From Hoyosella sp. YIM 151337 (GTDB lineage Bacteria > Actinomycetota > Actinomycetes > Mycobacteriales > Mycobacteriaceae), in contig NZ_JAPEIQ010000021.1 in NCBI RefSeq assembly GCF_026041215.1, forward strand, positions 232,554-296,553: 64,000 nt of DNA, in the 5' to 3' direction. How positions within the stretch are numbered: the stretch's first letter is position 1; every line of letters starts with the position of its first letter. Of this stretch, positions 53,165 through 61,621 are shown piece by piece. A program made the translations under genes and the position numbers. Below the pieces are notes generated by a model. The model searched no databases and was not told where the DNA came from. It was given only the letters and a program-made list of their open reading frames with translations.

Positions 53165-53563
53165 TTAGTAGTTCGGCCGCACTTCGCACGCGATGCCGTC
53201 GTTGTCACGGTCTAGGTGCGGCGCGTATCCCGGTTCACCGCGCCGAATCGGTGCAACGCCTGCATCCCACGCCTCCTTGCAGTTCTGGAACTGGACATTC
53301 CGCGGCGGCGCAGGCGAGTTCTGCGGTGCGGGCGGGGCTGGCGCAAACCAGGCAGTCCACTCTTCAGGGATCACGAAGGCTGGCGGCTGCGCAGGTGGCG
53401 GGGGCAAGAGCGGGATCACCGCATCAGCCGATCCACTCGGAATCATCGCGGCAATTTCGGCGGGCAGGTAATCAAACGCGGTGTAGGCGTTCGCGACTGC
53501 CGGTGCAGCAGTGAGCGAGAACGCTGCAGCGAGCAGAACCGCAGTCACTCGGCGCGGATACAT
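53165..53563 (-). CDS. Secreted protein with a C-terminal Excalibur domain
   Basis: A 132-residue exported protein. A signal peptide (residues 1-26, cleavage near ANAYT) is followed by a proline-rich region and an Excalibur calcium-binding domain: FQNCKEAWDAGVAP, then DRDNDGIACE. The Excalibur motif (D-x-D-x-D-G-x-x-C-E) occurs in extracellular nuclease-like and envelope proteins. Function unknown. The ATG at 53563 follows GGAGG. Confidence 0.88.
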   Translation of the reverse strand: MYPRRVTAVLLAAAFSLTAAPAVANAYTAFDYLPAEIAAMIPSGSADAVIPLLPPPPAQPPAFVIPEEWTAWFAPAPPAPQNSPAPPRNVQFQNCKEAWDAGVAPIRRGEPGYAPHLDRDNDGIACEVRPNY

Positions 53564-53732
53564 GGAACCTCCAAAAGGCTGGCACCCGAATGGGCACCCA
53601 CGGTGGGAAGAAGCCCACTGAGCCTAGACCTCTCACCCTGGAGATCCGACCCTTTTGTCACTGGCGGTAGCGAATCCGCCTACACCAGATTGTGGAGAAT
53701 ATGGGCGCTCTCACCGCCCTGATCCTTCACGA

Positions 53733-54860
53733 TTAGGCGCGCGCCGGCTTCTTCGCTGACTGCACTCCGCGCACGCGGGGATGCAACTCGAAAAGGAAGT
53801 CCATACGTGCAGCGGTGAGCACCCTGTGCGCACTGAGCGCGAGGAGGACGACCGCGACTGTCACCGCTATCGGCAGAACAGCTCCTACGCCCGGCAGTGC
53901 TGTGAATGCGGGTACCTGCAGGAGGACATACACGACAATTGCGATCAGTATGTCCATCATGACGTACACGGGCAGGGTGCGGGTCCCGACGCTTTGGAAT
54001 GCCCTGCCCGCGAACGTGCCAGCCAGCCACGCCGCGACAAGCACTCCAAGCCCAAGCCCCACCGTGGTCACCAACAGGCGCAGCTCACGCATTTCGAACA
54101 CTGAGAACTTCACGATTGGCAAGTACACAGCGAGGTAAGCGCCGACTGCAGCGAGCACCCGCCAGCCGTTGCTGAGGCGGCTGAACGCGATGACGAGTTC
54201 CTTCACATGCAGAGCCAGCAGGAAGTACACGAAGTACATTGCCATGTTGCGCCAGCCGAACCCGAGATCGGCGAAGAATCCGTACCGGCCATACGCAGCC
54301 ACCGACAGAGCGACAGCCAGGCCAAACTGTACGGAGACAGGCAGCCGGGAGATCAGCTTCGCGACGATCGCAAAAACCGCCAGGCCGTAAATGAACCACA
54401 GAGCACTGCTCGGCAGGTAGGTGCCCCGGATAACTGCCTCGAATTTCGCATACCCGCCGTGGCGGACCTCTGCGGGCAATACATTGTGGACCGCAAAGAA
54501 GACCAGCAGCCACACCATGTACAGGTAGAACAAGTGGGCGACGCGGCTTCGCAGCATGCGCTGCCACGTCATGGCGATCATGCCTTGCGCAAATAGTCCC
54601 GACGCGGCGAAGAAGAGTGGCATGCGAATGGGCTGCAGAAACGCGTTGATATCGCGCCAGAATTCGGGCGTCAGGTCTTTGCGGACGAGCATTCCGACGG
54701 CGTGCAGGAGCACCACCAGCGTGATGGTGAGGCCTTTAGCGAGATCGACCCAGTCCACACGCGCACTGGCGACCTTGGTAACGGGGGCAGGAGTTGCATC
54801 GGCTGATGCGCGCACCGACGGTGCAGGCAGCGAAACCTGCTGCGGCATTGACGCTTGCAT
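53733..54860 (-). CDS. Acyltransferase 3 family membrane protein
   Basis: A 375-residue integral membrane protein with about ten helices. The N-terminal RVDWVDLAKGLTITLVVLLHAVGML segment contains the conserved D-x-x-K/R and histidine of the acyltransferase-3 (OafA/NodX/WecH) family. The IRMPLFFAASGLFAQG segment is the second hallmark. Such proteins acylate or acetylate cell-surface sugars or peptidoglycan-linked glycans. A 45-residue alanine/proline-rich leader precedes the first helix. The gene stands alone on the minus strand. Confidence 0.87.
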   Translation of the reverse strand: MQASMPQQVSLPAPSVRASADATPAPVTKVASARVDWVDLAKGLTITLVVLLHAVGMLVRKDLTPEFWRDINAFLQPIRMPLFFAASGLFAQGMIAMTWQRMLRSRVAHLFYLYMVWLLVFFAVHNVLPAEVRHGGYAKFEAVIRGTYLPSSALWFIYGLAVFAIVAKLISRLPVSVQFGLAVALSVAAYGRYGFFADLGFGWRNMAMYFVYFLLALHVKELVIAFSRLSNGWRVLAAVGAYLAVYLPIVKFSVFEMRELRLLVTTVGLGLGVLVAAWLAGTFAGRAFQSVGTRTLPVYVMMDILIAIVVYVLLQVPAFTALPGVGAVLPIAVTVAVVLLALSAHRVLTAARMDFLFELHPRVRGVQSAKKPARA

Positions 54861-54983
54861 CCGACACTCCTTTAACCGGCAATTGCTATAAGAATTCCCT
54901 TAGAAAGTTATGTTCCGGTAAAGGGTTTTTGAAGAAGTTTGCAAGCTACGTCACACTGCGGCGCTCGTCACCTCCGTAACGCA

Positions 54984-56228
54984 TCACAAAGCGTCGTAGG
55001 CATCGTCGAGAGAGCGAACAATCGTTGGAGCCGCCGCCCCAGCCGGAACGTGCTCACGAAATACCTCGTCGGGGTCCACCACCGCGACAGGAACATCGTC
55101 GTCTTCACGCAGACGGCGAACGACGTCACCGAGGAGGCGCTGAGACACGTCACTGAACCCGGTGACACTGAGCAGATCGAAGACAACCGGCAGTTCCGCT
55201 TGGTCACGGTTTTCGACCTCGCGCGCTAAGGCCTCCACACCTGCGAATTGCACCGCACCCTGCAATTCGTAGTAGTGAGCGCCGTCCCTTATTTCGGCCC
55301 GGCGGAACAACGATTGACCAAAGGGTGGGGTTTCCATCAGGTGCAGCCCCATATCCCGGGAGAGGTGCTCGAACAATTCGACGCCGCGAACGCTATTCCC
55401 CCTGCTATCGACACGAGGCGAGAAAACCGCGATACCGACCTGCCCGGGCAAAACACCCATAATCCCCCCTGAGATGCCACTTTTCGCGGGGATTCCGACT
55501 GAGGTCATCCAGTCACCCGCAGCGTCATACATCCCGCACGTAGCCATGACGCTGAGCACGTGGCGCACGGACGAGGGCTCGAGCAGGTGAGCACCGGTCA
55601 CGGGATGAATCCCCCGATTCGCGAATACCGAAGCCATGATCGAGACGTCACGGGTGGTTACCGCAAGCGCGCATTGCCGTGTGTAACCGCGAACCACGTC
55701 TTCCGGGTCGTCGTCGATCATGTCGACAGTGCGCAGCATGTGTCCGATCGCGAGATTGCGATGGGGAGGTTCCGCGGCTGCTTCTTCGAATTCAAGATCG
55801 TGGTCCGCGAGCTCACTGAAGTGCCCACGGATCCGTTCAGCCCGCTCATCACATCCATCACCGTCAACAAGGCAGTGGGCCGCTATCGCACCGGCGTTGA
55901 TCATTGCGTTAAAGGGTCGGCCCGTTGACGATTCGAGCGAGATCTCGTTGAACGCGTCACCAGAGGGTTCAACCCCAATTTTCTCGTGGACGGCGTCGGT
56001 ACCCACGTCATGCATCGCGAGCGCATAGGTGAACGGTTTGGACATCGATTCGATGGGAAAGCGCTCGTCGGCGTCACCTGCCGAGTAGGTGACGCCGTCC
56101 ACGCTGGTGATGGCGATGGCCAGACAGTCCGCATCGGCATCGGGTAGTTCGCTATTCAGTTCACCGCTTGTGTCGGAGCGGTATGTGTCGAGAATTTCGT
56201 CCAGGTAATCGGGCACTGGTGACTTCAT
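54984..56228 (-). CDS. glsA: Glutaminase GlsA with a C-terminal STAS domain
   Basis: A 414-residue serine-type glutaminase hydrolysing glutamine to glutamate and ammonia. The S-x-x-K catalytic pair is in PIESMSKPFTYAL (about residue 61), with GRPFNAMINAGAIA and the C-terminal AKSGISGGIMGV segment also conserved. Residues about 320-414 form a STAS-like domain (a putative regulatory or nucleotide-binding module). The gene is divergent from the OhrR-like regulator, and its promoter contains the strong dyad at 56281-56310. Confidence 0.9.
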   Translation of the reverse strand: MKSPVPDYLDEILDTYRSDTSGELNSELPDADADCLAIAITSVDGVTYSAGDADERFPIESMSKPFTYALAMHDVGTDAVHEKIGVEPSGDAFNEISLESSTGRPFNAMINAGAIAAHCLVDGDGCDERAERIRGHFSELADHDLEFEEAAAEPPHRNLAIGHMLRTVDMIDDDPEDVVRGYTRQCALAVTTRDVSIMASVFANRGIHPVTGAHLLEPSSVRHVLSVMATCGMYDAAGDWMTSVGIPAKSGISGGIMGVLPGQVGIAVFSPRVDSRGNSVRGVELFEHLSRDMGLHLMETPPFGQSLFRRAEIRDGAHYYELQGAVQFAGVEALAREVENRDQAELPVVFDLLSVTGFSDVSQRLLGDVVRRLREDDDVPVAVVDPDEVFREHVPAGAAAPTIVRSLDDAYDAL

Positions 56229-56280
56229 ACGTCGGGGCTACCCGACCGCGGGGAGTTCACACGACACCAGTTACTTGTCG

Positions 56281-56310
56281 CACAATTAGATCGTGCACAA
56301 TCTAATTGTG
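56281..56310. promoter_or_regulatory. 11-bp inverted repeat, probable OhrR-type operator
   Basis: CACAATTAGAT (56281-56291) and ATCTAATTGTG (56300-56310) are perfect inverted repeats with an 8-base spacer. They lie 16 bases upstream of the MarR/OhrR-like start and 53 bases upstream of the glutaminase start. AATT-containing dyads of this kind are typical of OhrR operators, so autoregulation is likely. Confidence 0.7.
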
Positions 56311-56325
56311 CGCTATTCTCTAGCG

Positions 56326-56787
56326 ATGAACGCTCCTGCTTCGCCGGATCCACTCGCCCTCGAACGGCAGGTGTGCTTCGCCCTTGCGGTCGCGAACCGT
56401 GGCATTCTCGGGCTGTACCGGCCACTTCTCGAGCCAATGGGGCTCACACATCCGCAATACCTCGTCATGCTCGCCCTTTGGGAACGATCTCCCCGATCGG
56501 TCAAAAGCATCGGGCAAGCGCTCCAGCTCGATTCGACTACGCTCTCACCGCTGCTCAAACGCCTCGAATCCGCGGCACTGATTACCCGCCAGCGCAGCAC
56601 CGAAGATGAGCGGCAACTTGAAGTGAACCTGACGCAGAAGGGCCGGGAGTTACGCGCTGATGCGGAAAAAATTCCCCCGACAATACTGGCTCGCCTCGGC
56701 GTTCCCGAGTCGGAACTCGAGGAACTGCACGCAGCACTTACCAGGGTTAATACTGCAGCACTACAAGCAGGAGCGTTGACGCAATGA
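56326..56787 (+). CDS. MarR family regulator, OhrR-like
   Basis: A 153-residue MarR protein of the OhrR subgroup. The N-terminus RQVCFALAVANRGILGLYRPLLEPMGLTHPQYLVMLALWE matches OhrR, with Cys17 in the position of the peroxide-reactive cysteine. The winged helix (LDSTTLSPLLKRLE, ITRQRSTEDER) is intact. The ATG at 56326 is taken; a GTG at 56293 lies inside the operator. OhrR normally represses the hydroperoxide reductase gene ohr, but none is adjacent. Divergent glutaminase and the coupled downstream membrane gene are the candidate targets. Confidence 0.88.
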   Translation: MNAPASPDPLALERQVCFALAVANRGILGLYRPLLEPMGLTHPQYLVMLALWERSPRSVKSIGQALQLDSTTLSPLLKRLESAALITRQRSTEDERQLEVNLTQKGRELRADAEKIPPTILARLGVPESELEELHAALTRVNTAALQAGALTQ

Positions 56788-57182
56788 CGCGAGCACAGAT
56801 GCCGAGTTACCGGCCCGGGCCCCTTCAATGGATCGGCTACAGCTTCGGCCGCACCTTGCCGCCATCGATGCGTGAGTGGGTCCGCAACGACCTCACCGGC
56901 GACCGTGCCGTTCCCCGGCACCTCATTCGCAGCATGGTGCCGTTCGTGCCACTCTTCGCGGCGGGCTTCCTGCTCCCCGGGCCAATCGCGCTTCGTGGTG
57001 CCGTGGTGCTGCTCGGCGTGCTGCTCGCGCTGTTCTACTCAGCCGCGTACATGGAACCTAATCGCAAACGCCGCCTTGAGCGCCACGGCTTACCCACGGA
57101 CCTTCAGAACCCGCGCCAGCAGGCCAGATTCTCGGCCGAGAAGGCCCGCTACGAGCGTATTTACCGCCGAGGCGAGCCGTAG
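56784..57182 (+). CDS. DUF5313-type membrane protein
   Basis: A 132-residue protein with two hydrophobic helices (about 50-92) and basic flanking regions. The pattern RPGPLQWIGYSFGRTLPPSMREWV followed by DLTG matches a family common in mycobacteria and rhodococci. It overlaps the MarR gene by four bases, so expression is coupled. The C-terminal RFSAEKARYERIYRRG is basic. Function unknown. Confidence 0.82.
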   Translation: MTRAQMPSYRPGPLQWIGYSFGRTLPPSMREWVRNDLTGDRAVPRHLIRSMVPFVPLFAAGFLLPGPIALRGAVVLLGVLLALFYSAAYMEPNRKRRLERHGLPTDLQNPRQQARFSAEKARYERIYRRGEP

Positions 57183-57188
57183 GCCACA

Positions 57189-58388
57189 CTAACCGCGCAT
57201 GGCCTTCAGCCACGAAATCCGGGATCCCGTCGTCAGCACGGTGCGCTGGTAAATCCGCGCCGCCAGCAGCGACGCCCCAAGGCATGCCAGCACCATGAGT
57301 GCGATCGACCCGGCGATCTCCCACGGCGCCGTGACACCCGCGGCGGTACGTACCGGCATCACGAATGCCGAAAACGGCGGAACCCAGGCGAGAATGTTGC
57401 TGAGCGTGCCTTCCGGGTTGAAGATCGCGGGGATACTCACGCCGAAACACGCCATCAGCACGATCATGAGCGGTGACGCGGCTTGCTGCATTTCTTCCTG
57501 TCGCGACACCAGCGATCCCGCTACCGCGTAGAGGGTTGCGAAAAAGATGAAGCCCAGAACGATCCACACAATGGTGGCGGCGAACACGGACAACGCTGTG
57601 GATGTGACTGTGAGCAGACCGAGGGCCTGTGCGGTTACGATTCCAGCCACGCCGTACACCAGGACGCTCAGCATACCTACCGCGCCGATTCCCAAGATCT
57701 TGCCCCACAGCAGGTGCACCGGTTTGATCGTCGCAAGCAACAATTCGACGATCCGGCTGGACTTTTCTTCCGTCACCCCCATTGCGACGTACATCCCGTA
57801 CCCCATGACGGTGCCGAAGAGCAGATACAGCGCGACCCACGACATCACGATCCGCTCGCCACGTTCCTGATCAGGTTCCGCAAGCGTCTGCACCGCGATC
57901 GCGGACGATTCGGCTGCGTCCTGGAGCGATGCCGGATCAACGCCCTGCTCAGCGAGCGCGTAATCGAATGCTTGCGCGGCGACTGCACTCTCCAGCACGG
58001 CACGGAGGCCCTGCGACGGTTCCTCGTCGCTCAGCAACGTGTGCGTGCCATCTGGATTCGTGACCAGCGCCGCATCGATGGTGCCCGCTTCGACAGCGCT
58101 GCGCAGGTCCTCCTCACTTTGCGCGGGCAGAACATCCACCGGTACGCCCATCGACGTTCCCGTGCTTTCGACAAGCTGGGCAAGCTGTGCGTCATCTGCG
58201 GAGAAAGCGATGCGCGCCGCGTCCGGGTCGTCACCGCTCCGGAAAAACGAAAACGCGACAAGTGCGCCGATGATGATGGCCACGGTGACGAGGTTGCCGA
58301 CGGCGAAAGATTTTGTCCGGACCTGGGCCAAGAATTCACGCCGGATCACGAGCCAGACGACCTTGCGGGACGAACCCGTGGGACTCAT
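57189..58388 (-). CDS. ABC-2 type exporter permease (NatB-like)
   Basis: A 399-residue permease with one N-terminal helix, a large extracytoplasmic domain of about 150 residues, and about five further helices at the C-terminal end. This is the NatB/ABC-2 layout. Segments such as ERIVMSWVALYLLFGTVMGYGMYVAMGVTEEKSSRIVELLLATIKP match the family. It overlaps its ATPase partner by four bases. The system probably exports a small cation, drug or lipid; the substrate is unknown. Confidence 0.87.
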   Translation of the reverse strand: MSPTGSSRKVVWLVIRREFLAQVRTKSFAVGNLVTVAIIIGALVAFSFFRSGDDPDAARIAFSADDAQLAQLVESTGTSMGVPVDVLPAQSEEDLRSAVEAGTIDAALVTNPDGTHTLLSDEEPSQGLRAVLESAVAAQAFDYALAEQGVDPASLQDAAESSAIAVQTLAEPDQERGERIVMSWVALYLLFGTVMGYGMYVAMGVTEEKSSRIVELLLATIKPVHLLWGKILGIGAVGMLSVLVYGVAGIVTAQALGLLTVTSTALSVFAATIVWIVLGFIFFATLYAVAGSLVSRQEEMQQAASPLMIVLMACFGVSIPAIFNPEGTLSNILAWVPPFSAFVMPVRTAAGVTAPWEIAGSIALMVLACLGASLLAARIYQRTVLTTGSRISWLKAMRG

Positions 58389-59275
58389 TCGGATACAACC
58401 TCTCGGAACAGTTCGGTCAGGGTAGGGCGGTGCGCGGCGAAATGCCGCACCGAACCGCTTGCCAATGCTTTTTGCAGCACAACCTGGTCGTCGACGTGGT
58501 CATCGAGTTCTAGCAAGGTTCCCCCGTGGCCGTTTGGTGACAGCACCCGGACACCGGCTATTTCATCCGCCCACCCCGCCGGGGCGCCCTCGGCAGTGAC
58601 GGCGAGCTGGCGTTTGCCGCGTGACCGCAGTTCGCCAACCGCGCCGACCGCACGCATCTCGCCGCGCACAATAATGCCCACGCGATCGCAGAGCCGCTCG
58701 ACGAGATCGAGCTGATGGCTCGAGAAGATCACTGGCACCCCGCTGTCGGCCTTTTCTCGGAGCACCTCACTCATGACGTCGACTGCCACCGGATCGAGTC
58801 CGGAGAAAGGTTCGTCGAGCACGAGAACAACAGGGTCGTGTACGAGCGCGGCAGCGAGCTGAACCCGCTGCTGATTACCCAGGCTCAGCTCTTGAACCTC
58901 ACGCGAACGCTTGTCATCGAGGCCCAGACGCTTCGTCCACCGCTCCATACTCGCCGTGGCATCCGCACGGCTCATGCCATGCAGCTCCGCAAGGAAGACA
59001 AGCTGGTCCGCGACCTTCATCTTGGGATAAAGGCCACGCGCTTCCGGCATATACCCCACCGTTTTGCGGGTCGCGAAATCGATTGGCCGCCCGTTCAGCC
59101 GCGCTTCCCCCGCATCCGCGCTGAGGACACCCAGAACGATTCGCATCGTCGTGGACTTACCGGCGCCGTTGCTGCCAACGAAACCGAAGATCTCCCCCGC
59201 ACGGACGGTGAAAGTGACATCGCGAAGGGCCACCACCTCGCCGTAGTTCTTCCACAGACCGTCAATTTCTAGCAT
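58385..59275 (-). CDS. ABC exporter ATP-binding protein (NatA-like)
   Basis: A 296-residue ATPase. The Walker A motif is GSNGAGKSTT, the signature is LSLGNQQRVQLAAAL and the Walker B motif is VLVLDEPFSG, followed by the H-loop SSHQLDLVE. A C-terminal DUF4162-like extension of about 70 residues is present. It pairs with the permease at 57189. The start ATG at 59275 precedes the DUF2156-rhomboid gene's stop by 24 bases, so the operon may extend back to the MprF-like genes. Confidence 0.93.
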   Translation of the reverse strand: MLEIDGLWKNYGEVVALRDVTFTVRAGEIFGFVGSNGAGKSTTMRIVLGVLSADAGEARLNGRPIDFATRKTVGYMPEARGLYPKMKVADQLVFLAELHGMSRADATASMERWTKRLGLDDKRSREVQELSLGNQQRVQLAAALVHDPVVLVLDEPFSGLDPVAVDVMSEVLREKADSGVPVIFSSHQLDLVERLCDRVGIIVRGEMRAVGAVGELRSRGKRQLAVTAEGAPAGWADEIAGVRVLSPNGHGGTLLELDDHVDDQVVLQKALASGSVRHFAAHRPTLTELFREVVSE

Positions 59276-59299
59276 GCCGCCTATCTTTTCAAGATGGTG

Positions 59300-61621
59300 T
59301 CACGAAAGCACGTCGGCAGTATGGCGCGTTCGCCTACGGCGCTCAATTCGCCAGCGATATGCCGCATAAACGGCAACCGTCAGCGTGGTGGACAAGAGAT
59401 GCTGCCAATCGAAGTCCCGTTGGTACAAGACGAGGACGACCGTCAACCCGCCGAGCAGCGCGCCAACAGCCGCGAACCTGATTCGCCGCCACGGGAGAGT
59501 ACAGAGCGTCACAGCAAGCAGCGCGTACGCACCGGAAGACAGCCCGACGTCGCGGTCCGACAACACAGCTGCGTCGAATCGACCGAGCGCAACCATAACT
59601 CGTTCAGTGACGAGCCACGGAAGCGTGCCGAGCAGGTCACCGCCGACGAAAACGATCGGCACAAGGCGGGAGCCGAGCCGCCACTCCGCGAGAGGAAAGA
59701 TGACGAGCAACACTGCGTTTGACCAGGGAAACCCGGGCACGGCCTGGACGAACAGATCCGTGACCAACCGCCAGGCCTGCCCGGATACAAGATCGTTCCA
59801 GGACAAGCCGAACACCCGCACCAGGGCTTCATGCAGACGCGGGTCGATCGCGGTGGCGAGCATCAGCCACAACTGGACTGCGATGATCGCTGACGAAACG
59901 GGGAACCGCTTAACCAGCGACACAATGCGCCTATACCACGTGTGCGAATCCGGCAACTCACCGATGCGGGCCACCCCGAGCGCCGCTTTAGGCAGCGACG
60001 CCTCGTTCGCGTAAACGAGATATCGAGGCTCCCAGCGTGGTTGCCACTTGTCTTTGAACGCGCGCAAGCCACCGTAGTTGAAGAATCGATCGCCGCGCTC
60101 ATAAATGAGGCGCAGGACCCGGTCAGCGACGCTCGGAGCGTTATCGTCCTGCGCGGGATCCCCTACCCCCGCCAGCGGCGCCAGGCCCAAGTTCATACCG
60201 CGCTTACCGGCCTGCTTGAACCTGCCAATCAGCGCGACGAATAAGAAGTCCATCACCCCGTTTGCGGAACCAGGCCTGCGGCGCATGAGGTCGAACGATC
60301 CGTCCTCGCTCTGGTAGGACGGCAGCACATTCGCGAACGCCTGAATGGTGTCGTCGTCATCCACAACCACCACCACGGGTGTAGTCCGCAGATAGTCCGG
60401 ATCGAAGCGGCCAAGCGTGAATGTACGCTCGCGGTGGCCGCCGTCGTCGAGCCACGCGTCAGACACCTCTCGCAGCCGGGCGAGGTCACGCTCGGTCACC
60501 GGGTGCGGCAGAATAGCGACCCGGTACCCCGCCCGTTCACAGCGGCGCAACGCCGAACGCAAGCTTTTATACGAACGGCCGTCGGATGACCATGACTGCA
60601 CGTCAATGATCGCTTCCTCGCCGATTTTCAGGCGTTTCAGCCCCAGCGCCGCCAGCAGGTCGGCCCCCTCCGGCGTGGCTTGGTGGAAGACGGGCGTCCA
60701 GCCGTTGCGGTCACACAAATCGAGAAAGGCACGTGCCGCCGCCAACGCTGATTCCCGCTCGCCAACCGGCTCACCCAGCGCCACCGCTGTCGTTCCGGTA
60801 ACCGCGTAGCCGACGAACGCGTCACCGTCCGGGCTGAAAACCCAGTTCTTGTCATCGAGCAGATGAAAGTGGGCTAGTCCAGTCTTCCCATGCTTCGCGA
60901 GCACAGCCGACACTCGTTCGAGGTCCGCGCTGCGACCAGGCCGGCCCACCACGGCTGCCGCCAACAGTGCCACGCCCGCTACCACAACGACGAGCACACC
61001 GATTCGGGCCGAGTCGATGATGAAGACCCCATGGTGGGTGACCGGTTCCGCGCCAGGAGGCAACAGCAGCAGCAGCGCGATAGCATCCGAAACCGAATCG
61101 AACACTGTTCCTTCGTCACGGAACGCACCCCGCGCGGCTCGTATGCCCACCAGCGCGTACATAAACACCGCGAGCAGTCCCGTTGCGAGCACAGCGAGAC
61201 CGCGGCGAAACGAACGCGGCGCGCTCGACGCAGCGAAACCCCGCGGGTAAACCAGCAGCCCCAGCAGCGCGGCGGCCGCGAGGGCAAAACCCAGCGGGCC
61301 TGACTCGTTCGCGAAATGTGCCGCCACTGCGATCACACAGGCAGCCACCGCTGACAGCCACGCCGCTCGCCGGCCGAAAAGCAAGCCGCGTACCGAAAGC
61401 AGCGCCACGATCCCGGCGGCGAGCAGCCCATACCGGGCGCCGAATACCGCCTCCCACGCGATCTCCGCGGCAAGCGGAGCGGTGCCGCGCGGATGCGGCG
61501 CAGCCGCAGCCACGACGTTCACGACACCGAAAAGAGCCACGACGAAGGCCGCTGACCGCCGGGCGATGCGGCGCCGGCGACGCAGAGTCGGATGCGGCTG
61601 CGCCGTCAGTGTCTCCGTCAT
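59300..61621 (-). CDS. DUF2156 (MprF-like) aminoacyl-lipid transferase fused to a rhomboid-like domain
   Basis: A 773-residue membrane protein in three parts. (1) Seven or so N-terminal helices (about 20-230). (2) A soluble DUF2156/GNAT-like transferase domain (about 235-560) as in lysyl-phosphatidylglycerol synthase MprF, with HFHLLDDKNWVFSPDG, DVQSWSSDGRSYKSLRSALRR and a C-terminal NYGGLRAFKDKWQPRWEPRYLVY. (3) A rhomboid-like six-helix domain (about 580-760): an AWRLVTDLFVQAVPG entry helix, a LAEWRLGSR loop, DVGLSSGAYALLAV with the candidate serine and FDWQHLLSTTL with the candidate histidine. Overlaps the flippase-like gene by four bases. Probably modifies membrane lipids with amino acids. 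Confidence 0.82.
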   Translation of the reverse strand: MTETLTAQPHPTLRRRRRIARRSAAFVVALFGVVNVVAAAAPHPRGTAPLAAEIAWEAVFGARYGLLAAGIVALLSVRGLLFGRRAAWLSAVAACVIAVAAHFANESGPLGFALAAAALLGLLVYPRGFAASSAPRSFRRGLAVLATGLLAVFMYALVGIRAARGAFRDEGTVFDSVSDAIALLLLLPPGAEPVTHHGVFIIDSARIGVLVVVVAGVALLAAAVVGRPGRSADLERVSAVLAKHGKTGLAHFHLLDDKNWVFSPDGDAFVGYAVTGTTAVALGEPVGERESALAAARAFLDLCDRNGWTPVFHQATPEGADLLAALGLKRLKIGEEAIIDVQSWSSDGRSYKSLRSALRRCERAGYRVAILPHPVTERDLARLREVSDAWLDDGGHRERTFTLGRFDPDYLRTTPVVVVVDDDDTIQAFANVLPSYQSEDGSFDLMRRRPGSANGVMDFLFVALIGRFKQAGKRGMNLGLAPLAGVGDPAQDDNAPSVADRVLRLIYERGDRFFNYGGLRAFKDKWQPRWEPRYLVYANEASLPKAALGVARIGELPDSHTWYRRIVSLVKRFPVSSAIIAVQLWLMLATAIDPRLHEALVRVFGLSWNDLVSGQAWRLVTDLFVQAVPGFPWSNAVLLVIFPLAEWRLGSRLVPIVFVGGDLLGTLPWLVTERVMVALGRFDAAVLSDRDVGLSSGAYALLAVTLCTLPWRRIRFAAVGALLGGLTVVLVLYQRDFDWQHLLSTTLTVAVYAAYRWRIERRRRTRHTADVLS

